Shown piece by piece: positions 1 to 10,819 of a stretch of DNA of 64,000 nt. Location: positions 2,482,001 through 2,546,000 of the forward strand of contig NC_088322.1 of the NCBI RefSeq assembly GCF_910592395.1. Direction: 5' to 3'. The position numbers and the translations under genes were made by a program. The notes beneath the pieces were generated by a model. It was not told the DNA's origin and made no database searches. It worked only from the letters and a program-made list of their open reading frames with translations. Position 1 is the first letter of the stretch. Every line of letters starts with the position of its first letter. The DNA comes from Lineus longissimus (taxonomy: Eukaryota; Nemertea; Pilidiophora; Heteronemertea; Lineidae).

Positions 1-1335
1 TGGAGAAAATTGCATGGGGTTTTCTGTGTTGTGTTAATCTACTAGTGCCCTTCTGATAATGTCTCTTAGTTATAGTAGGAAATGACAAAAAGCCTTGCTT
101 TATGCCCTTTAAAACCGGATATATTTCTGCCAATATGTGACTGAGTTTGCATTTATCGCAATCGCATAGTTTACGTTAGTTTTATGATGGAGCGCAATGT
201 TCATGGTTAACCATTCTTAGCTCCAGTGACAAGCCGCAACCTGGTACCCCAAACAATAGGTATGCTGGCCTAATAATCCTCAAAATCAACGGGTCTGTTG
301 GCTCATTGGCTCACCGTTAGGGGAGTCTATATAATACCGCTGTGTCCGTCGTCGGCGGCGGCGTCGTATCCTAACAGTGGCACGTTTCTTAACTGCTGGG
401 GCTATGAACTTGAAACTTGGTACACAGAATGCCCTATGTCCGCTGACCCCTGACACTGATTTTCGGTCCGATCTGATTCTCAGTTTGGCCACCAGGGGGC
501 CAAATGTGGATATCTAAAAAGTGTGATATCTCGCTTATTAGTGACTTGTTTTTGATAAAACTTTTGTTGTAAGTACTCATAGCAAGGATACATCACATAT
601 CATACGGGTTTTTAATTTGACCTTCTTTTCAAGGTCACAGAGGTCATATGGCGTAAATTGGCCATTGGAGTGTAAACTATGGCACGTTTCTTAACCACTA
701 TAGCTATGAACTTGAAACTTGGTACATACAACCCCCTATATCACATAACCTCTGGTGCTGAATTTCGGTCCGATCTGATTCTCAACTTGGCCACCAGGGG
801 GCCGAATGTGGATGTCTTAAAAGTGTGATATCTTGCTTATGACTTGTTTTCGATAAAACTTTTGTCGTAGGTACTCATAGCAAGGATACATCATATATCG
901 TACGGGTTTTTAATTTGACCTACTTTTCAAGGTCACGGAGGTCAAACGGCAAAAATTGGCTGTTAGAGTGTAACTTTGGCACGTTTCTTTTAAAACGACT
1001 GAAGCTATGAACCTGAAACTGGGTATACATGGCCGTATAGGTCAGATAACCTCAGATAACACATTCCAGTCCAATCTGATTCTCAACTTGGCCACCTTGG
1101 GCCCAAATCTGAAAACTTTAAGAATTGTGATTATAGCACCAGTCTGATGAACATGGGACCAGCTAACCCACCATACAGTATTACATGTACTTGCACATGG
1201 TTTTTGATTTTACCTCATAAAACTTTTTTATTTGGCTACATACTGAAGTAACACTTTCTGTAACTAGCATGAATTAATTGTCTACTAAATATTCCTAAGG
1301 TGAGCACAATGGCCCCTGGCCGTTTCATTTTTTAC
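1..1335. repeat. Dispersed repeat with ~300-bp internal modules
   Basis: Three diverged modules start with 'ggcacgtttct' near 379, 681 and 978. Each also carries 'ggccaccaggggg' and 'ttcaaggtcac' blocks. The block ends near 1290-1335 with 'gtgagcacaatggcccctgg'. The same modules and the same terminal motif recur at 35060-35930, and a partial copy lies at 31020-31460. This is a moderately repeated non-coding family; no protein can be assigned. The Arg-rich reading frame near 286-492 (minus) comes from a CGG-type run and is not a gene. Confidence 0.75.
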
Positions 1336-1549
1336 TCCTCGGTCATCTTCAGCATCTGTCTGTTTGTCTTTGGTTTTCTTCTTTCACTTCAGGAGAGGGC
1401 GTCAAGAGAAAGACTATCATAAATACTTTCGTCCCTTGGGGCATCAATGAAATAAGAGACGATCCCTTCAATTTTGGTCCTGATCGCCAGCCATTTTTGA
1501 CACAATTTGATCCCAGTTGAGGACTTGCAGTATGTTACTATAAGGTAGA

Positions 1550-3745
1550 GGCATTCCATATGAAATCAACAAGTGGCTCCCAGGTCATAGTCTCAGAATG
1601 GGCTAATTTTTACATATTTTGTAGGTTATCGGGCCAATATGAAAAGTCCAAAATATTTTTGTCATATTCCTGACGGTTAGCCCCCCAGAAGGGTCCAAAA
1701 AAGAGGGTGGCCGCCTATTTCCTAGCCAACTTTGAATTGCTATATCTCAGAGAGTATCAGAGATATCCTTCTAATTCTTTCAGGGATTGTTCTTCTTGGC
1801 CAAAGGACTGCTTTAAACCCATTAATTATATACTGAGACCTATTGGATGAAAATTTGTGGGGTTTCAATATTAGGCGATTTTTGACCAAAATTGCATTTT
1901 CGGGGGGCTCTACCACCCATACTATAACAGGGTGGGGACAAATGAATGGTTGTTTTGAAAGTATCCTGTGATGACATTGTCTTGATCTAAAAGAAACATC
2001 CTGAAAGATTTAGAAGTTTCTGAAAAGTGGTCCTGAAGTTGGTCCCAAAATGGCCAGGTAGGAAGGGGTTAATGAGGAAAAAAATAATTTTCCTCAAGAG
2101 ACCTTGGTACCCTCTACTTGTGAGTAAAACATCTTTTTCAAACCAGCACTCCTTCCAGTGGAAATAAATAGCTTCCCTAGCCAAGTTCGGTGTGCCACTC
2201 GCCCCTATATAACATGTACATTAATGTGCATAAATGTACACAAAATCAACTTTTCCATATAATACTTTACTTATAACAGGAGGAACAACAGTTACAGTAT
2301 TTGAATTGCCCTGTAAACACTAGATTGTCCATACCATTCTTCTAAGAACCATAGTTCAGTAAGTCCCATACAGTTTGGTCTACATGTAGATCACAAAACA
2401 CAGTGCATGAACCGCTGATACCCTGCTTTTATCCTTGTTGCATCAGCTGAGGAACTGCGACCTAGGTTGATTTTGAACCATTGGTGAAGTAAACTGCACC
2501 TTACACCTGACAATCAGTCAAATGTAGCAAGCCCTGCTTATATTTAAGTGTTGGACCTTTAGTAATTCCTTAAATCATTAAAACAAGCACATGGTACTGA
2601 AAACCTGGTTCTATACATTTGTGTACATTAATGTACATGTTATATAGGGACGAGTGGCACACCAAACTTGAATAGGAAAACAAGGTCCAACACTAAAATA
2701 TAAGCAGGGCTGGCTTAATTTGACTGATTGTCAGGTGTGAAGGTGCAGTTTACTTCACCAATGGTTCAAAATCAACCTAGGGCGCAGTTATTTCATTTCC
2801 TCACCTGATGAAAGCAGGGTATCAGCGGTTCATGCACTGTGTTTTGTGATCTACATGTAGACCAAACTGTATGGGACTTACTGGACTATGGTTCTTAGAA
2901 GAATAGTATGGACAATCTAGTGTTTACAGGGCTATTCAAATACTGTACCTGTTGTTCCTCCTGTTATAAGTAAAGTATTATATGGAAAAGTTGATTTTGT
3001 GTACATTTATGCACATTAATGTACATGTTATATAGGGGCGAGTGGCACACCAAACTTGACTAGGGAAGCTATTTATTTCCACTGGAAGGAGTGCTGGTTT
3101 GAAAAAGATTTTTTACTCACAAGTAGAGGGTACCAAGGTCTCTTGAGGAAAATTATTTTTATCCTCATTAACCCCTTCCTACCTGGTCATTTTGGACCCC
3201 CAAAATGTGGCATTTTGGGGGCGGGACCAACTTCAGGACCACTTTTCAGAAACTTCTAAATCTTTCAGAATGTTTCTTTTACATCAAGACAATGTCATTA
3301 CAGGATATTTTCAAAACAACCATTCATTTGTCCCCACCCTGTTATAGTATGGGTGGTAGAGCCCCCCGAAAATGCAATTTTGGACAAAAATCGCCTAATA
3401 TTGAAACCCCACAAATTTTCATCCAATAGGTCTCAGTATATAATTAATGGGTTTAAAGCAGTCCTTTGGCCAAGAAGAACAATCCCTGAAAGAATTAGAC
3501 GGATATCTCTGATACTCTCGGAGATATAGCAATTCAAAGTTGGCTAGGAAATAGGCGGCCGCCCCTAAAAAGGTGCCACGCCCCCTTTTTTGGACCCTTC
3601 TGGGGGCTAACCGTCAGGAATATGACAAAAATATTTTGGACTTTTCATATTGGCCCCATAACCTACAAAATATGTAAAAATTAGCCTATTCTGAGACTAT
3701 GACCTGGGAAGATTTTCCTAAATAGGTTGATTTCATATGGAATGC
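1550..3745. repeat. Long inverted repeat (fold-back element), ~1-kb arms
   Basis: The left arm (about 1550-2560) is repeated in reverse complement at about 2688-3745, leaving a spacer near 125 bp. Landmarks pair in order: 'ggcattccatatgaaatcaac' at 1550 with its complement at 3730, the 'ggcggccgcc' region, 'cctatactataacaggg'-type text, the 'gtacattaatgtacatg' block and 'ccaacact..ataagcaggg' at the inner edge. The arms differ at scattered positions and by small indels, for example extra sequence near 3195-3225 and 3562-3590. A third partial copy of the 'cgagtggcacaccaaacttg' motif lies in the spacer near 2647. No transposase is seen inside, so it is best described as a fold-back or non-autonomous DNA element. 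Confidence 0.85.
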
Positions 3746-3792
3746 CTCGGTAGATCAGAATAATGAATGATGAACTCTTTTGATTGTTACAG

Positions 3793-4168
3793 TTTTGGAT
3801 CAACTCATACCATTCGAGGGCTGTGCTGACCCGGTTTTTTATAGACACCAAGGTTAAGGCTGGAAAGAAACCAGAGTTGACCTTCAACTCTATGCCGCTT
3901 TCTGTGAAGTTATTCACACGTCATCCAAAGCCAGAGGATTTAGACAGTGATAAAACAGTCATGCCAGTTTGCACCAACTTTGATGTAATTTCGTCATTTT
4001 TTGATGAAACTAAGGAGGAAGAGTTCAAAGCTGTCATATCAAGCAAGTGCATCGGAGGTCTGTCCTTTAAACATCAAACGTGTATCGAGAATGAAGAATG
4101 GGAGAAGATGTTTAAAACAATGGAAGGAAAAAATTACAAGTTGGTGAAGAATAGATGGAAACCCACTG
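3793..4168 (+). CDS. Internal exon of an unrecognised gene
   Basis: An open frame of about 125 codons runs between a good acceptor (pyrimidine-rich, ...attgttacag at 3782-3792) and a good donor (ACTG|GTAAGG at 4169). The translation has normal composition, with a motif near the middle reading VCTNFDVISSFFDET and a later EEFKAVISSKCIGG. It has no transmembrane segment or known catalytic motif that I recognise. It begins directly beyond the right arm of the fold-back repeat. No partner exon was located with confidence, so it may be a genuine host exon or a gene fragment. The splice sites are seen; the function is unknown. Confidence 0.45.
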
Positions 4169-6194
4169 GTAAGGAACATACCAGCTAGGTAACTTATTTC
4201 TTTTTGGCTCAGATTTGAGTCTTCACCATGGCAGAGCATCAGTTGTTGTCGGCCTACGTAATCGGCAGAACTCATTCAATGTCATTTAAGCAGCGAACTA
4301 GAGAAAAGGGAAGAACTGCAAAAGCATTGTGTAGGCAGAAAGTGTTTGATTAAAACAGATTTTTTAAAATGTCGTGCCACATGGCAATGTCTTGTCATGC
4401 TTGATGCCCGCCCCCCCCCCCCCCCCCACTCAGGGGTGCCAAGGTACCGCATGCGTGTCCCACTTATCTACGGGAAGGGGGTGTTTTTCATGATCTCATC
4501 TACGGGGAGAAATCCCGTCGATTTCCTTAAAAAGGGGTATATTTTCTGGTGACGCCCCGTAGATACTGCCAAAAAGGGGTACCTTTCAGGCCTTGACTGC
4601 CGTAGATAAGGTGGTAGTCAGGATATCCCGTAGATAGGGGGTCCTATCTTCCTTTAAGAATGTTCTAAGTTTAAGAGCGCGCGGGACGCAAGCTCTGGTC
4701 TCCCCCGTGGTCGCCTTCCCACCCAGCATCGAACCAGCCCTGTCCCTAACTGTTCAAGTACAATACTGGTATGGTATTAGATCGAGTTTGGCCGGCTGGT
4801 GACGAGAATAGGTGAGTATCAATCGAGCATCAACATTCTTCAAAGGATATCCGGAAATGACAGCGAGCCATGTGTATTCGTCTACAAACAGACGAGCTAC
4901 CAGTTAACTTCAGTTCCGCATCCCCGCCGCACCACACCAGTGTGGATATGCAGCAAAATGGCAAAGCTACATGAGATTTGTCTAATGGGATCGGAGGACA
5001 GTTTCTCTGTGGTTATGATGCCCCCTTCCTTGCACTGGCCAGTCAACAGGATTGTCTTCTGAACATTACCTTTTTCTGGCTTCCACATGACTTGGTAAGC
5101 CACTGATATAAGGGAATTTGGTGGCCATGGGGCTGCCATTGTTGTACATGTCATTATCCTTGGCCCTCTCATGAGTGTTGCTTTCATGGAAAGATTGTTC
5201 CCTGTATCAGGGGACATCAAATCTAATGGCAGGTGCTCCCCTACATAAGGGGGTATTTCTTTTCAATTTCCCTTACATAAGGGGGGTGTTCATATGTAGT
5301 CCCTTACATTAGGGGGGTGTTATTTTGTCATCCCTTACATAAGGGGGTGTAAATTTCTTAAAAACCCCGTGAAAAGGGGGGTGTTTTGAAATGCAATCCC
5401 TTACATAGGGTGGGGGGGGGGGGGGGCGTCCGAAAAAACCTTGGAACAAGCATTAGGTACCCCTAAAATCCTGGGAGTGGGGGGGGGGGGGGGGCGGGGC
5501 TTGATGTCTTACTCTTAGACAGGAAGAACACTTATTGGTGAATGGCTAAACCAACATTGAATTCACAGATCATACTGTTTTTGAACTGACTTTTGTCTTG
5601 CCTGGCACACCTTTTAAATTGAATAGATTGCTGATTAGGACTGAAATAAGGTATTGCTTTGAAATTCACTGAAAATGTACTCCAAATTGGGTATTGGTAA
5701 ACAGAGAACTCAACAAATGAAGATCTGGAGAACTCAAATTATCGATTAGTTTTGCCTAACATGGTACTTAAGAACAGCTTGTAAATTTTTAACTTATTGT
5801 CCTTTCTTTTTGGAGTCCCAATGATACAGAGTCCCTTCACCTTTATGATTGGTGTGTAAGGAGATGTAGTCCCAGTGAAGCAGAGTCCCTTCACTATCAT
5901 GATCGGTGTATAGGCTAAATAGCATTGTAATTCCAAAATAGTAGAATATTTATTGTAACTTCAGTAAAATTATTCATAAGGAAGTAAAGATATGAATATA
6001 GAAAAGTATATCAGTATGCACCATTTCAATCAAATTCACATACATGTAACAAAACTTTTTAAACTACAGTGTCAGATCAAAGGCATTGAGCTTGCACACC
6101 GATCATGATAGTGAAGGAACTGTGCTTCACTTGGACTACAAAAAGAAAAGCTGTTCTTATGTACAGTATAATAGCAGCAGTGTTCATCTTGCCT
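4169..6194. other. Intergenic region with C/G runs and short hairpin-like repeats
   Basis: No gene could be supported here. The stretch holds a C run near 4410-4428, repeated 'ccgtagataagggg'-like units at 4460-4640, and about five 'cccttacataaggggggtgtt'-type units at 5238-5410. G runs follow near 5411-5427 and 5480-5495. A ~50-bp inverted pair lies at 5868-5915 and 6092-6140 ('caccgatcatgatagtgaag' and its complement). A minus-strand frame at 4897-5220 has no recognisable features. Confidence 0.5.
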
Positions 6195-6201
6195 ACTTGA
6201 G

Positions 6202-7010
6202 ATGGCGATGTACGTTCAAGCTGCCATTGAATCCGCTCAGTCCCAGGACACAGTTCTCGTCGGTGATGACACGGACCTGATTGTTTTGCTTCATCACCAT
6301 GCAGTCACACAGGGCAACTGACTCGATTTTAGGCCCGAGCCGAAGCAAAACTCGAAAAGAAATCTGCAGCAGCTAGACTCTGAACCCATTCTTTTCTGAT
6401 TGCGACGTCCATCATCCTCATCTTCGAGGACGGTATATGAAAAAGGGTAGGATAACCACTGGGGGGGGGGGGGGGGGGGGAGTTTAGCAGCAGCTTGCTG
6501 TTTGCCCACGCCATCTCAGGCTGTGATACTACATCTCGATGACATGGTATGGGCAAACCACCTGCCCTTTCAAAGATTCGCGATAACAGCCTCTATGATG
6601 AAGCAAAGATCTTCATGTAAGAAAATGCCAATAAAGACGACATTGTCCATGCTGGAGAAAAGGCCCTGCTTGCACTCTGCAATGGAGAGCCCAACAATGA
6701 TCTTGGGCAACTGCGCTACAAACATTTCACAGAAAAGGTACTCAGAAGGTCCAAACCTTTTGAAGATCGAGACTTGCCTCCAACATCTGCACCACTATTA
6801 AGTATGCCGTTGAAATCGGACATGGCACCAGATCCTAATGATCTCACCCTTTGTATCTTCCGTTGCAACTGTCTGGTGGGATGTGATACCAAGCGATGCA
6901 CCTCTAGGAAACATGCACTTGGTTGTACCGCTGTGTGCGGTGACTGTTAAGGACTAAGCTGCAGCAACTCACCTAAGCCCCTTGATGAATTTGGCTCTGA
7001 TGATGAATGA
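6202..7010 (+). pseudogene. Decayed gene: PIN/nuclease-like segment plus CXC-type cysteine-rich C-terminus
   Basis: The first part (6202-6321) reads ...TVLVGDDTDLIVLLHHHA, the acidic motif of a PIN/FEN-like protein family common in invertebrate genomes. After a 20-bp G run (6462-6481) the frame shifts and continues with FAHAISGCDTTSR, then GMGKPPALSKI, GEKALLALCNGEP, LRYKHF, LPPTSA. It ends with a cysteine cluster (CIFRCNCLVGCDTKRC..CTAVCGDC) like a CXC motif. In-frame stops lie at 6319, 6540, 6618 and 6948, with one frame change between halves, so the copy is dead. The order of motifs matches an unnamed family that I know only as predicted proteins from cnidarians and other invertebrates; its biochemical role is not established. 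The homology is inferred by eye. Confidence 0.6.
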
Positions 7011-7337
7011 TTATCAAACCACAATGGGAAAACTACAATGGGATATCGACTCACTATTCATCACAACAACACTGAAATATTTGATTTGAGTATAAGACAA
7101 TAACTATTAGCAAAACAGATAAGACATGAGAACGACTCTTGATGAGAAAGACTGATATGACTATAGGATCAATTGGTACCTTGGCCTTGAAAAAATGAAC
7201 TTTTGGAATAAGCATAAGTGCCACGTTGAAAGCTAAGGATGACTGGATTGTCATGGAGGGCCACTGGTGATGGATATATTATGTAATACATGTACTTAAG
7301 CCAAGGATGTTAATATTGTGATCATTGCATTTCTCGA

Positions 7338-7790
7338 CCTTCAAAACATGGGTACAGACCTTGATCATGCTGGATTATAGTCCCGGTTGCGGAGTTATGA
7401 GAATATGTGGATTTTCAGGCAATGGCGACTGCTAATTAGCATAATCCGAGTTACGTAATATCCATGGGAAGTTTTTATTATCACCATTGGATTCAATTTC
7501 CATCAAAACATGGGTATAGACGCCAATTTTGCAATGATAGCACAATTTGTTGCGAAGTTATATGCGCTTTTCAGTTTCTGGCTTATGGCGACTGCTAATT
7601 AGCATAATCTGAGTTACGTAATACCCGTGGGAAGTTTTTATTATCATCATTGGATTCACTGACCTTCAAAACATGGGTATAGACACCAACTTTGCAATGA
7701 TAGCACAATTTGTTGCAAAGTTATGTGCGCTTTTCAATTTTTGGCTTATGGTGGAAGCTAATTAGCATGATTAGGCAATTTTGAGAACTT
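7338..7790. repeat. Tandem repeat, ~163-bp unit, about 2.7 copies
   Basis: Units begin with 'caaaacatgggtatagac' near 7343, 7505 and 7667. They share 'gctaattagcataatc', 'gttacgtaata', 'gggaagtttttattatca' and 'caatgatagcacaatttgttgc'. The copies diverge by a few percent. No coding capacity was seen. Confidence 0.85.
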
Positions 7791-8700
7791 TCCCCTATCC
7801 AACTTTTTGCGGATTTCTGATATGTTGTAGAGGGGGGTTTCCTGAATCCTATGCAAGTGAAATGAATTCTGTTGCAATTTTTTCCAGGTCCAGTCACAGC
7901 TTGACTGGACTATTGCTGCTATAGCCACATGCATCCATATTAGCTGCAAAACTATTGTCAAATGTTACATAAATCTACCTGAGCAGGCCCAGCTTTTAAA
8001 TTCACTGCTGATAATAGTAAGTACCATTTAAACACGTACCGCTAGTGGCCAGGCCACGAGTTAATGTATTCCCAGGTAGATATCCTGCTGAGCGGAGTGG
8101 GCAGTATTTAGGTCTTGGTGATAGGTATAAATAGGTTGCTACGTCACTCGTAACGAAATACAACGTGGTTTTGGTGCACTTCCTGGATAAAATTCATCTC
8201 TTCACACACATAGTATTTGTGTTTTATTTGTGGTTTATGACCAAGGGCAATGTGCAGAATCTGTTATGTGATAGTCTTCCACATGAGATATCCTGGTACA
8301 GTATTAGCCCACAGACTCTTGAGTTTTTGAGGGGTCATCTCAGGTTTTGGTGATGTGCATCCTATCTTGGTGATACCTGTATCCTGGTGTCTTTCAGTCA
8401 TTTTCTATGATACACCCCCTTCCTTGGAGGTGGTGGGGTGATAGATCATTTATAGTTCATTGCACTCTTGACCTGAGGAAGTCAAATGATAGCTGGCAAA
8501 GTGTGTTACTGGGGGAAAATGGGATTGGGATGGTTTTGCCAGATGCCAAAGGTCTTTGAAGTGCTACTATAACAGTTTTTGAGTACATCAGGGTGCAGGA
8601 AGGATTGGGAGAGTCCATCCCTTATTTTGAGATGGGGAGAAAGGTAATTCTTTGAAAACATAATGCAATAGTAGGCTGTGTATCAAAGCTGAATCTTACA
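7791..8700. other. Non-coding stretch upstream of the transposase gene
   Basis: About 900 bp with no supported gene. It should contain the 5' region of the DNA-transposon unit that starts at 8701, but I could not find convincing terminal inverted repeats. Confidence 0.4.
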
Positions 8701-10192
8701 ATGGCTGAACAAGAAAACTTTCAAAGTCTGAGTTCAGCATCAGTTGCTGGAGGGTCGTCAAATGAACATCCGTCACCAATTCCTGTACCTGTAAGATCGA
8801 GAGAAAAGGAGCGTTTGGAGAACCCAAGGAAGAGATTCCCATCTGACAGTCCTTCGAAAGTCCGAAAGAGGAAGGAAAAAAGCCAGAAGACATCATTTAT
8901 CGTTCGGGGATGCTTAGAATTCAAGGCGAATTCTGAAAACGAAAAAGTCAACCTATTTGATGACATAGACGGCATAAAAAGATATCTTGGTGGAGGAACT
9001 GCCTCAAAGATAACCAATTACCAGCTTTTGAAGGAACTTGTCGATTTTTATAAACTGCACAACACGTTTGAGGGGGACAACGAAGATGCATCATCATCAT
9101 CAACTGATAAATGCCAAAGTGAACCTAGTGGCACTTCTTACCAATACTGCCAGAAGAATGAAACCAAATCACCAATATATTTAATGACAGTTCAATCTTT
9201 GGACAATTTGTTGGACAGAGTTTGCTTGCACCACAGGACATGTACATCAAAAATGGCAGTCCGGGAGGAAAAAACTGCAAGAGATGGCCATGTCGGTCTA
9301 TTTCATGTCACTTGCCAAACAGGCAAACACAACATATATTGGACGACTTCACCCCATGTGGAAGGAGGCAAATTTACGGTGAATCTAAGGATGGCCCATA
9401 GTTACTTTGTCTCAGGAATCCTGCCGAATCAGTATGAACGTATATGTGATGCAGCTGACATTGGAAAAATGGGAGACAAGACACTTACTAAATTCCAAGA
9501 TTCGTATCTTCCTGTCACGGATGGAGTTGTGAAGGAGTCAAAATCAGATGCTTTGTTGGAAGAAATTGCTGCTTCTGTTGAAAGTACCGGCTTGGATGGT
9601 ATTGACATTGCTACTGACGCTAGACATTGTTGGCGAAAAAATGCCCGCTTTACTGATGTTGTCTGCCTGGGCGAAAAGACGCATAAGGTCCTACAGAATG
9701 AGGTAATTTCAAAAGATGACGATCCAATCACTCAAAGGCACGAAATGGTGGGAACACGGAGGATATATGAATATTTTGACAGAGAGAGTGTCCCAATCAG
9801 AGTGCATTCACATGATAACAATGCCTCGATCACTAAGTTTGTCCGTGTGGAACGCTCCCCAACCGTTACTTCTTTAGATACCTGGCATATGACAAAGGGT
9901 GTGGCCAAAGGAATGGCGAAACTGACAAAGGGGAGGAAATATTTAGAAGGAAGGTCTTGGTTTGTTGACTTGGCAGATAAGTCAGCATCTGTAAAAAACT
10001 CATATATATTGGTGCATCAAACGCTGTGAGGGGGACACAGAAAGACTAAAAGCCAGCATAGATAATGTGATTGAGCACTATAAGAACAATCATGCCAATT
10101 GTCATCAGGAGTCCCCATGTCGGTCTGATCATGACTATGAACCCAGCAAGCGAGAAATATCTTCAGCCCCTGCAGAGGCAGCCCTCAAGAAG
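8701..10192 (+). pseudogene. DDE-type transposase, N-terminal two-thirds, split by a BEL/Pao insertion
   Basis: The ATG at 8701 opens a 442-codon frame with a basic, Ser/Pro-rich N-terminus (KVRKRKEKS near residue 60) and a catalytic-style core: IATDARHCWRKNA near residue 302, VHSHDNNASITKF near 364, and SLDTWHMTKGVAKGM near 394. The frame stops at 10027-10029. A one-base change in the 'catatatatt' tract (10001-10010) would restore a frame that runs on through an IEHYKNNHANCH-type segment and a DYEPSK motif up to 10192. There the LTR retrotransposon begins. The remaining C-terminus lies beyond the insertion at 16912-17232. Superfamily placement is uncertain; the D...HD...DTWH layout resembles Kolobok-like transposases. 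The frameshift plus the insertion make this copy inactive. The DDE reading is inference from motif spacing. Confidence 0.7.
10188..10192. other. Target-site duplication, left copy (AGAAG)
   Basis: AGAAG directly precedes the 5' LTR and is repeated directly after the 3' LTR at 16907-16911. This is the usual 5-bp duplication for BEL/Pao integration and fixes the element's limits. Confidence 0.95.
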
Positions 10193-10677
10193 TGTTCAGA
10201 ATTCATTAAGTAATATTTAAATTTCTTTTCCTCCAAATTTCTAGGCCTAGATTCTGTGTCAACCTTGGCCTCTATTGATCTCCTGATTATTAAGTCCGTG
10301 GCCACGGTATGAAGTTCTTGATCAATGGGGACTAGGGTTGACACGGTTGTTACATCATTTTCTGGGCCGACTATAAATTCGGCAACGCCTCCCCGACATG
10401 TTAGTTGGCATTTTTGGTCTTTCACTCCGGGTGTTCCCACGTTGCACTGGTGCGGGCAAATTCGGTAGGTAATTTTCGTATCTTTAAATTTGTCATTTAT
10501 TGCCCAATTTGTCATTTATTGCCGTTTTAACCGTAGGTATCTTATACTCCCTGATGCAAAGCTTATGTATGTTTCTTTGTATATTTTAGTTCACTTGTTG
10601 CGTTGTCCTTGTTGACCACGTCGTCGCGGAATAAACGTTAATGTATCGTAAACTTCCGACTCTCTCAATCCTTAACA
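10193..10677 (+). repeat. 5' LTR of the BEL/Pao element
   Basis: It starts TGTTCAGAATTC and ends CTTAACA. It contains a TATA-like 'ctataaattc' at 10371, a direct repeat of 'tttgtcatttattgcc' at 10488-10521, and a possible polyadenylation-type 'ataaacg' near 10631. It is the mate of 16422-16906. Confidence 0.95.
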
Positions 10678-10819
10678 ACGTGAACGAATCCGCAGAAACC
10701 CAGACCGGCTCCACGCAGACCAGAGTTCCCGTGAATGCTGCTCACGTAAACATATTAGTCCTACGCTTCGTAACCTGTGTACCCGTCGTCGCCATGAGTG
10801 GACCGAACGGACTAGCTAA

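Noticed and set aside
286-492. Arg-rich 68-codon minus-strand frame
   Set aside because: The Arg run comes from a CGG-type simple repeat inside a dispersed repeat; no support as a gene.
10135-10515. 126-codon minus-strand frame, repeated at 16394-16744
   Set aside because: It lies within the LTRs and is duplicated only because the LTRs are; not a gene.
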